Shown: positions 8,132 through 14,337 of the stretch, in pieces | Layout of the letters: every line of letters begins with the position of its first letter | How positions within the stretch are numbered: position 1 is the first letter of the stretch | Source of the DNA: Brenneria izadpanahii | GTDB taxonomy: Bacteria > Pseudomonadota > Gammaproteobacteria > Enterobacterales > Enterobacteriaceae | Direction of reading: 5' to 3' | Assembly (NCBI RefSeq): GCF_017569925.1 | Contig: NZ_CP050854.1 | Location: 558,001 to 622,000 of the forward strand | DNA: 64,000 nucleotides | Translations under genes and position numbers: made by a program | The notes under the pieces: model-generated | The model's input: only the letters and a program-made list of their open reading frames with translations | Database searches by the model: none | What the model was told of the DNA's origin: nothing

Positions 8132-8150
8132 ATCAGTCATTTATTTAATT

Positions 8151-8165
8151 ATCCCAAAACAGGAT
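8151..8165. promoter_or_regulatory. Operator-like site upstream of the Ner-like gene
   Basis: ATCCCAAAACAGGAT differs by one base from the site at 7806-7820. It lies 37 bp before the Ner-like start codon, a good position for control of that gene by the divergent XRE repressor. Confidence 0.6.
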
Positions 8166-8201
8166 AATTAATGGGATTCGTTATGGAGAGGAGTTAGAGA
8201 T

Positions 8202-8447
8202 ATGAATAAAAATGACTGGCATCCTGCTGATATCATTGCATCTTTGAGAAAGCAGGGAACAACGCTGGCTGCGGTTTCCAGAGAGGCGGGACTGGCCTCG
8301 TCCACGCTGGCGAATGCGTTGACGCGACACTGGCCGAAGGGCGAGCGCTTAATTGCGGATGCACTGAAAAAACAGCCGGAAGAGATTTGGCCTTCCCGCT
8401 ATCAGGATATCGGGCGCGGGCAGGGCGGAGAAGGTGAGGTGGATTGA
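8202..8447 (+). CDS. Ner/Nlp-like DNA-binding protein
   Basis: An 81-aa protein resembling the Ner family (phage Mu Ner, enteric Nlp/SfsB): DWHPADIIASLRKQGTTLAAVSREAGL is the winged-helix start, and ANALTRHWPKGERLIADALKK with PEEIWPSRY are family hallmarks. Such proteins are small transcription regulators of phage early genes. A good ribosome-binding site (GAGGAG) lies upstream. It is divergent from XRE copy 2 across the shared operators, so the two probably form the island's regulatory switch. Confidence 0.85.
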   Translation: MNKNDWHPADIIASLRKQGTTLAAVSREAGLASSTLANALTRHWPKGERLIADALKKQPEEIWPSRYQDIGRGQGGEGEVD

Positions 8448-8503
8448 AAACCCACCCGGCGAAAATTTACAAAATTTTTTTCATCCTGTCAGTGGATTTA
8501 GAC

Positions 8504-8546
8504 GCTCCTTACTGGATTTCTATGGAATAGAAATCCAGTAAGGAGC
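8504..8546. repeat. 19-bp perfect hairpin
   Basis: The arms at 8504-8522 and 8528-8546 are exact reverse complements around a 5-nt loop (TGGAA). The hairpin begins 57 bp after the Ner-like stop codon. No T run follows, so simple termination is not obvious. It opens a series of hairpins that continues to about 9212. Confidence 0.75.
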
Positions 8547-9244
8547 CAACAAGCGCAGCGCGTTAGCCGCTTGATATACGGATTTTGGCGCAGTAAATTG
8601 TCAGTGTTACACCGCTGCTGCACGCAGCACTCCACGTTGCCACGACCTTGAAGGCAACGCGCAGGACCAACCTGTGTGGTCGACACCAACCCGCCCCGCT
8701 ACCACTTTGCGGGTGATCGCTGCGGCGATGGTAGCTACCTTATTTCAGCGCCTTAGGGCTGCATCCCGTTTGCTCTTCGTGAAGCAACTGCTTTTTGCAT
8801 ACGCACTGATGCGTACAACAACCTTTATAGCTGGCGCAACCGTCTGCGGCCTTTTACTGCCTCAGCAAATGCATCCATGAGGCAGCGGCGTCACTTCATA
8901 CGGCGCAAAGCCGTTGCAAGTGACGCCGAGAACGAACTCTGCGCCAGCCCTCGCGCCATAGCGCTTTCCGGCGCGACCTGTCATCTGACGCACATTTTCT
9001 GCGTCAATTCTCATCAACCCACTTATCAGAGGAGGACTGAACCGATACCTGAGGCGGGCTTTCAGCCTGAGGGGATTACCCTGCTGATGCAGGCGGCTGC
9101 ACCGAGTGCATAACCGATATTCCCGCCATACCTCAACCGCTGCCGCTCCGGCGCGCAGGTATTGTTCAGTGCGGCACGGTAAATCCGTGTCGTGAATCGC
9201 CGTGCGCCGGAGAACAGAGGTTATTGAGGATGGGGGGATAGCAT
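8547..9244. other. Hairpin-rich non-coding stretch before the second recombinase
   Basis: About 700 bp with no convincing gene but repeated dyad symmetry. One hairpin has arms 8887-8896 and 8918-8927 with an inner ACGGC/GCCGT. Another pairs TGACGCA (8986-8992) with TGCGTCA (9000-9006). A nested pair has an outer CTCCGGCGC/GCGCCGGAG (9146-9154 and 9204-9212) with an inner GGCACGG/CCGTGTC type stem. Smaller ones include GTTGCC/GGCAAC and ACGCA/TGCGT. Short frames here look like chance products. The stretch could be a structured RNA, an origin or transfer region, or recombination sites for the adjacent recombinase. Confidence 0.5.
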
Positions 9245-10120
9245 ATGTCACGATTAAGCCGGGAAATGCAGACGCTGGCCCGACAGGCTGGCGGCAGCCA
9301 TAAGACGGTTCATGACCGACTAAAGATTGCAGAGCGGCTTGCCAGTCACCTGCTGGCTTTGAATATTCAGATCCGCACGGTGCAGTACCTGAAAGCAAAA
9401 CACATCGAATGCTATATCGCCGGGCGGTTAGAACAGGGAATTACACTGCGCACGCTGCATAATGAGATGGCAGCGGTACGGGTGATACTGCGCACCGCCG
9501 GGCGGAACAAGCTGGCGGATGCGGAACGGCTGAGCAACAAGACGTTAGGTCTGAGTGGGGCCAGCCGGGACGGTACGCGGAAAGCGATTACGCCGGAGCG
9601 CTATCAGGTAGCGTTGGCAATCCTGCAACGGAAAGACGTCGGGTTAGCTCTCACACTGCAACTGGCTCGAATGATGGGCCTGCGCTCACAGGAAGCGGTG
9701 CAGTGTCCGCAGTCGCTCAAGACGTGGGTCACCGCGCTGGAGCGAGGCGACGAACAACTGACGGTGGTATTCGGCACCAAAGGTGGATGGCCCCGACAAA
9801 CGCGGGTGCTGGATCGGAAAGTGTTAATGCAGACGGTGAATCAGGCGCTGGCGATTGCCGCTACCCGCAACGATCGGCTGATTGATAAACCGGATCTGAA
9901 AAGCGCCATGAATCGCTGGCACTCGCAAACGGCTCTGGCAGGACTGAAGGGGCAATATTCCCCGCACAGCCTGCGTTACGCATGGGCTCAGGATGCGATG
10001 CGTTATTACTGGCGACAGGGTTTCAGTAACCGGGAAGCAAGTGCGCTGGTATCGATGGATTTAGGGCATGGCGATGGACGTGGGAGATATGTGCAGCGGG
10101 TTTATGGGCGGAAGGTGTAA
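9245..10120 (+). CDS. Tyrosine recombinase, integrase-domain protein
   Basis: A 291-aa protein with an N-terminal SAM-like domain (residues 1-95) and a compact catalytic domain. Conserved residues are visible as MGLRSQEAV (Arg), SPHSLRYAWAQ (His-x-x-Arg), LGHGDGRGRYV (His position) and a C-terminal Tyr in RVYGRKV. It resembles the stand-alone integrase-domain proteins common in enterobacterial islands and conjugative elements, unrelated to the P4-type integrase at 6178. A G-rich tract precedes the start at the right distance for ribosome binding. The hairpin-rich DNA upstream may contain its recombination sites. Confidence 0.8.
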   Translation: MSRLSREMQTLARQAGGSHKTVHDRLKIAERLASHLLALNIQIRTVQYLKAKHIECYIAGRLEQGITLRTLHNEMAAVRVILRTAGRNKLADAERLSNKTLGLSGASRDGTRKAITPERYQVALAILQRKDVGLALTLQLARMMGLRSQEAVQCPQSLKTWVTALERGDEQLTVVFGTKGGWPRQTRVLDRKVLMQTVNQALAIAATRNDRLIDKPDLKSAMNRWHSQTALAGLKGQYSPHSLRYAWAQDAMRYYWRQGFSNREASALVSMDLGHGDGRGRYVQRVYGRKV

Positions 10121-10279
10121 ATTGTTGTAGGCTGTGTCCCGCAATTCATTTTCACAGTCTGACGGGGGATTAATGAATTAATACTGTTTTTAAGTCAATA
10201 TATTGTATTAAGATCTACCTGAAATAAAACTCCCGCGGAGGTTAGACCACGGAGTGAGAGAATCGGCAAGGGAATATAG

Positions 10280-10573
10280 TTAATCTTTAGGAAGAAGATT
10301 CTTGAGTTTAGTTAAAAAATTACGCCACGACCCGTAGCTTGGTGTTGGATTAAAATCGGCTTTAGCTAACCGAGTTAATTTTTCTTTTAATGCAACATCA
10401 TCGTTATCATCTAGCAGTTTTTGAATCTGTTTCCTGGCTCTACTGACAGAAATAGCACTCTCCATTTCAACATAGCTGTTAACAACTTCTTCGATGCTAT
10501 CACCAAACTCCTCAGAATCCTGACCAAAGAATACACAGATCAATATATCCAATTCTACGTATTTTCTTTTCAT
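10280..10573 (-). CDS. Probable immunity protein of the RNase A-like toxin
   Basis: A 97-aa acidic, probably helical protein (VELDILICVFFGQDSEEFGDSIEEVVNSY and a lysine-rich tail). The gene begins inside the toxin stop codon (ATGA overlap) on the same strand, the usual arrangement of a toxin followed by its immunity gene. Immunity proteins of CDI-type RNase A toxins are small proteins that block the active site. Assignment rests on the tight coupling and size. I cannot confirm the family from sequence alone. Confidence 0.6.
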   Translation of the reverse strand: MKRKYVELDILICVFFGQDSEEFGDSIEEVVNSYVEMESAISVSRARKQIQKLLDDNDDVALKEKLTRLAKADFNPTPSYGSWRNFLTKLKNLLPKD

Positions 10574-11421
10574 AATGAATACTCCATTACCGGATAAGCA
10601 GTCAAAACAAAGTAAGGTTTTCCCTGATAGACCTTTTTAAGTAAAATCACCCTCACTGTATTGCTGGTAAGTTTCTTCGGATTACCCTGTTTAAAACCAT
10701 ATCCAACACTCCTGCCAGCGTTGAATTCCAATTTCAGCATGTTGTGCGGGTTATTTGTGTTCGCCCAATGAATAATTCTCAATCGGTTAGCTTTTAAGGT
10801 TTTACTAACGAAAAGCTCAGCGCCGTAAAGAGAGTGGAATGATGATGCTGAGATCATATCAGGGCTTCGTTGTAGTCTGGCAAGAAGCTCCTGCTCAGGA
10901 ACGGCAACATGTTTGGCAATTGTGTGACCACCAGCCTTAACCCCTTTCATACCTTCGTGTTCGATGAGTTTGAAATTACCTGCTCTGACGTAAGCAATTC
11001 TTGATGCACCAATCGCCAGACCGAACCCGAGAGGAACCGCAATATCAATAGTCATCCCAACATTAACAGCGGTATTGCTATCTGCACCGAAGTTTTTTGC
11101 CATTTCTACAGCGAGTTTATGGGTTGCCGTGCGAACATCTTGTCCGGTAAGCATCTGGTCTGCGGCAGAATTTATGGTATCCAGACTGTGGGCACCGACA
11201 ACAACACACCCTGCTTTGGTAAAACCAGTGGGTTCCGGTACGAGACATAACGCGGTAGCTCCTGCTAGTTCTATCCCGCCGAAAAGAATCCCCACTCCGC
11301 CGAGAATACGGTTTGTCAGTGTTTCAGCTTCTGAAAGTGTTCCATCTGAAAGTACCGCAGCAAGCTGAACAGGGGATAATACTATTGATATTCCTTCTGA
11401 CATGATGTTATCCGTTTCCAT
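10570..11421 (-). CDS. Stand-alone toxin with C-terminal RNase A-like (CdiA-CT type) domain
   Basis: A 283-aa protein in two parts. Residues 10-145 form a glycine- and alanine-rich region with hydrophobic stretches (GGVGILFGGIELAGATALCL; ALGFGLAIGAS-like segment) typical of pre-toxin regions of secreted effectors. Residues 150-283 resemble the bacterial RNase A-fold domain known from a Yersinia kristensenii CdiA C-terminus. The expected active-site pattern is present: His171, Arg182 eleven residues later, and Thr274-Ala-Tyr276 (compared with the published residues from memory). It would cut RNA in a target cell. No CdiA filament, Rhs shell, VgrG or PAAR is attached or adjacent, so delivery is unknown. 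Start may be ATG 11421 or 11403; the latter has GGAT upstream. Confidence 0.7.
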   Translation of the reverse strand: METDNIMSEGISIVLSPVQLAAVLSDGTLSEAETLTNRILGGVGILFGGIELAGATALCLVPEPTGFTKAGCVVVGAHSLDTINSAADQMLTGQDVRTATHKLAVEMAKNFGADSNTAVNVGMTIDIAVPLGFGLAIGASRIAYVRAGNFKLIEHEGMKGVKAGGHTIAKHVAVPEQELLARLQRSPDMISASSFHSLYGAELFVSKTLKANRLRIIHWANTNNPHNMLKLEFNAGRSVGYGFKQGNPKKLTSNTVRVILLKKVYQGKPYFVLTAYPVMEYSL

Positions 11422-11716
11422 TTAACGTTAGATAATAAATGATTAGTCCGTAAACCGTTAGGTCTGTGGCCCATCAGTCTGTCCAAATAAACTATTCAAT
11501 GCTGCGTAACGTTAACATGTTTTTTATTTTTTTTTTGCATGCTGTCACAGATCCATTTAGCTCGCAAGCGCGAGGGGCCGCATTATTTTTTGCAAAAAAT
11601 ATTAGTTCTTTATTTTAATGGTATTTTTACAGTGGTAATTGTTTGATCGACGGGAAGTAATAAAGAGGGCGTTTAAGCAATCTAATGAAAAATACTATCT
11701 TGCCAACCTCTTCAAC
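11422..11716. other. AT-rich intergenic segment left of att copy B
   Basis: No gene recognised. It contains a long T run around 11520-11537 and a small hairpin (CTCGC/GCGAG) near 11560-11573. It probably holds the promoter of the minus-strand toxin gene. Confidence 0.4.
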
Positions 11717-11935
11717 CTAGTACACAATATAGCCAGTCAACCAACAAGGTGTACTGAAAATCCTTGTTGAATCAGCCGATTGAGCGAGAAATGCCTTTCC
11801 CGTTTCCCGCTCCAATTCTTGTTCTATAGACAGCCACCAACGTCTGTAGCTCTCTGATTCAATAGGGTAATCGCTCTGTTGAACATCCAGCGAAATCCAC
11901 TGAAAACCACCATCAACCACGCCGAAGTCGTACAC
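11717..11935 (-). CDS. Small ORF running antisense through the att site (copy B)
   Basis: A frame of 72 codons (GTG start) whose first 40 or so residues parallel the small frame at 5918-6073: VVDGGFQWISLDVQQSDYP and YRRWWLSIEQELERET. After the att core the sequence differs, because a different element end is joined there. Coding status is doubtful; it is listed because the frame is kept open in two copies. Confidence 0.22.
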   Translation of the reverse strand: MYDFGVVDGGFQWISLDVQQSDYPIESESYRRWWLSIEQELERETGKAFLAQSADSTRIFSTPCWLTGYIVY

Positions 11936-12025
11936 AAATTAGTACATGAAAATCGGGTGCGTTACGGATGCGGATTGTTTGCTGAGTCGCTTCCCTGTGC
12001 GCGGTACGCCTCTCTTCAAAACCCT
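11801..12025 (+). repeat. att copy B plus integrase leader
   Basis: Fourteen bases (CGTTTCCCGCTCCA, 11801-11814) match the tRNA-Gly 3' end, followed by the same leader as copy A with scattered changes. Just before the integrase start a short deletion has removed the ribosome-binding site present in copy A (CTTCA joins directly to AAACCCTATG). Confidence 0.8.
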
Positions 12026-12131
12026 ATGGCGTTAACCGATGCCGTTGCCCGGCAGGCCCGCACCACCGGCAAAGCCTATACCCTGAATGATAGCGATGGG
12101 CTGTCACTGTTCGTGACCGGTAAAGGCGCGA
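12026..12131 (+). pseudogene. 5' fragment of a P4-type integrase (copy B)
   Basis: About 35 codons matching the start of the intact integrase at 6178 (beginning MALTDAVARQARTTGKAYTL). Homology then ends abruptly inside the GKGA stretch and the frame runs into unrelated DNA with a stop near 12154. Together with the missing ribosome-binding site this makes it a dead remnant. It marks the left end of the segment carrying the acyltransferase operon. Confidence 0.85.
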
Positions 12132-12323
12132 TGAGCGTCAGCTCCCGCGGCTAAGATAGCATTCTCCTTTATCCTTGTTGGCCGGCTGCTATTGCGCTGA
12201 ATTTATTTTGCAAATCACAGTAGTTTGCTGATTTGGCGCGATGAGATAAAGTAGCGGAGGTGTTGTCGGGTAACCACGTCCGCAACCAAAGGGATAGGTA
12301 TTGGCTGAAGGTGGGGGAGGGAT

Positions 12324-13439
12324 ATGAAACCGGATTTCTCCAGGCAGACGCCTGGCTATCTGCAATTCACGCCGGGTCGGCCCCTTTCCCTTTGGCACCG
12401 CTGTATTGCCCGTCTGCTGGTGCGTTTCTACTACTCCTCGTTACGCTTTGTTACGCCGTATGGGCGGCCGCTGGCTTCCTTCGACGGCGAAACGCCGACG
12501 CTGCTGTTGGCCAGCCATCGCAATGGCGCGACGGACGGCTGGATCTTCAACCAACTGCTGCCGACCGCGCAGTTTCTGACCTCCGTTCAACTGCTTCGCT
12601 CACGCTTTCTGCGCTTGATGTTCGCCGGTATTCCAGTGGTGCGCGACAAGGATCGCGTTCGCTATGGCTATAGCCGGGCGCAGGCGGGCAATCCCATCTT
12701 GCAGGCGATTGCTCATCTGAAGCTGGGTGGCAGCGTTATCATATTTCCCGAAGGCACCAGCGAATGGGGCCCCGGACCGCAGCCTTATCAGGAAGGCGCG
12801 GCCAAAATTATCCGCCGGCTGATGCAGGAGCAGTGCCGTTTTCAGGTTATCGTCGCCGGCAGTTTCTATCAGGCGCCGGATCGCTTCGGCTCCGCGCTGG
12901 AGTTGCTGGTCAGCGATCCGCTCGCGCTGCCTGAACAAGGCGAAGACAGCATCGCGCATTGGGAAATGAGAATCATGCAGTCTCTGAGTTGCTCGCTGGA
13001 TCGCGTTTCCGTTACCTGCCGCGACGAGCCGATGCTGGAGCGGGTGGCGCGTCAGGCCTGTTATCGTAGCCGCATAGACGGTTCTTATGCGCTGGCGTTC
13101 AAACAGGCGGAGCAGCAGGCGTTGAAAGGCCGCGCGCCGGAGCCGACGAGGGCGGAGACCTCGCGTGCGTCCATGAACATCCTGCAGTGGGTGGCGTGGA
13201 CCGTGTTTATCTTCACGTTGCTGCCGGTTTGGTTGTGCGGCTGGTGGGCGGGACGCCGCGCGGACGGCCGCAACACCACCACTTTTTTTCGTCTTGCCGG
13301 CGGGTTTGGGATGGCGCTGGTCTGGCTGCCCTGCCTGGCGGTTGCCGCCTTCATCTACCCCTGGCTGTTGCCGTTGTACGGCGTCGCCGTGTGGGGCTGG
13401 CGTCAGCGCGGCAAATTTGCGGCCATGAATCTTGAGTAA
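12324..13439 (+). CDS. PlsC-type lysophospholipid acyltransferase with C-terminal membrane part
   Basis: A 371-aa protein. The acyltransferase signature is HRNGATD (residues 65-71, the H-x5-D variant seen in some glycerol-phosphate acyltransferase relatives) and the second motif is IIFPEGTSEWG (about residues 139-149). The C-terminal 80 residues contain two or three hydrophobic segments (ILQWVAWTVFIFTLLPVWLC and GMALVWLPCLAVAAFIYPWL), so it is probably an inner-membrane enzyme that transfers fatty acyl groups to a lysophospholipid or another acceptor. It heads a tight three-gene operon with a PAP2 phosphatase and a PEP-synthase-like enzyme. A good ribosome-binding site (GGAGGG) precedes ATG 12324. 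The substrate is unknown. Confidence 0.8.
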   Translation: MKPDFSRQTPGYLQFTPGRPLSLWHRCIARLLVRFYYSSLRFVTPYGRPLASFDGETPTLLLASHRNGATDGWIFNQLLPTAQFLTSVQLLRSRFLRLMFAGIPVVRDKDRVRYGYSRAQAGNPILQAIAHLKLGGSVIIFPEGTSEWGPGPQPYQEGAAKIIRRLMQEQCRFQVIVAGSFYQAPDRFGSALELLVSDPLALPEQGEDSIAHWEMRIMQSLSCSLDRVSVTCRDEPMLERVARQACYRSRIDGSYALAFKQAEQQALKGRAPEPTRAETSRASMNILQWVAWTVFIFTLLPVWLCGWWAGRRADGRNTTTFFRLAGGFGMALVWLPCLAVAAFIYPWLLPLYGVAVWGWRQRGKFAAMNLE

Positions 13440-13443
13440 TCAT

Positions 13444-14334
13444 ATGAAAGCAGACAGTAGTGTGGCGATGATTCGGCATGGAGAGATAAGCAATCGCTGC
13501 TATCTCGCTTTGGTTGTCTTGATTTGGCTGTGGGGCATTGCAAGCGCGATCAGCCTGCGCGACGCGCGGTTTATCGCGCCGGGCGTACTGAGCCTGTTGG
13601 TTTTGCTTTTGCTGGCCAGAGCAACGGCGACCGGAGCCGGGCCGTGGCGCAACTGGCTCGGCGTGCTGCAGTTTGCCAGCAGTTGGCTGGTATTTTATCT
13701 GTTCAGAGCCATTCACCTTGCGATGCCGCGTTCGTTCGACGAGCAACTGTTGGCGTGGGACCGCCTGCTGTTCGGCGGCGTCGGTGCGACGGGAAAGGTG
13801 GCTGCGCTGCACGGTTTCTGGCTGTCTGAAGTAATGAGCCTGTGCTATCTCTCTTTTTATTTCATCATACTGCTGCCGGTGATCGTTTACGCCTTCCGGC
13901 GCGCAACCCAGGCCAGCCGCGGTTTTTTCCACGGCTTAATGCTGATGTATCTGTTTGGTTTTCTGGGCTATCTGCTGGTTCCCGCCAGCGGCCCCTATTT
14001 GCAGTTCCCCGACTTGTTTCCGTATCCGCCGGAGGGCGGCGCGATCACCGCCTTTCTGGCGGAGCTGGTTGCCCAGGGCAGCACCGGTATGGACGTTTTC
14101 CCCAGCCTGCATTGCGGCATCAGCCTGTATATTCTCGGCTATCTTGCTCTGCAGCGTCATACCGTGATAGCCCTGCTGCTGTTTCCCGTGGTTGTCGGCC
14201 TTGTTCTGGCAACGCTCTATTTACTCTACCACTACGGCATTGATCTTATCGCAGGAGCGTTGCTGGCTTGCGCGGTGCTGGGGTGGCTGCATCAGTGCGG
14301 CTATTTTCGCGACGACGCCGCGTTAAGGATCTAA
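13444..14334 (+). CDS. PAP2-family integral membrane phosphatase
   Basis: A protein of about 296 aa with at least six membrane segments and two PAP2 motifs: VFPSLHCGISL (phosphatase motif 2, His near residue 222) and YHYGIDLIAG (motif 3, His and Asp near residue 260). The spacing resembles the inositol-phosphorylceramide-synthase-like branch of PAP2 proteins, which remove or transfer lipid phosphate groups. ATG 13444 lies 4 bp after the acyltransferase stop; an in-frame TTG at 13432 would overlap it. As the middle gene of the operon it probably handles a phosphorylated lipid at the periplasmic face. The substrate cannot be read from the sequence. Confidence 0.8.
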   Translation: MKADSSVAMIRHGEISNRCYLALVVLIWLWGIASAISLRDARFIAPGVLSLLVLLLLARATATGAGPWRNWLGVLQFASSWLVFYLFRAIHLAMPRSFDEQLLAWDRLLFGGVGATGKVAALHGFWLSEVMSLCYLSFYFIILLPVIVYAFRRATQASRGFFHGLMLMYLFGFLGYLLVPASGPYLQFPDLFPYPPEGGAITAFLAELVAQGSTGMDVFPSLHCGISLYILGYLALQRHTVIALLLFPVVVGLVLATLYLLYHYGIDLIAGALLACAVLGWLHQCGYFRDDAALRI

Positions 14335-14337
14335 CCA

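Noticed and set aside
8862..9398. A minus-strand frame of 178 codons across the hairpin-rich stretch and the recombinase start
   Set aside because: It lies antisense to the recombinase, has no family resemblance and probably results from GC-rich palindromic DNA.
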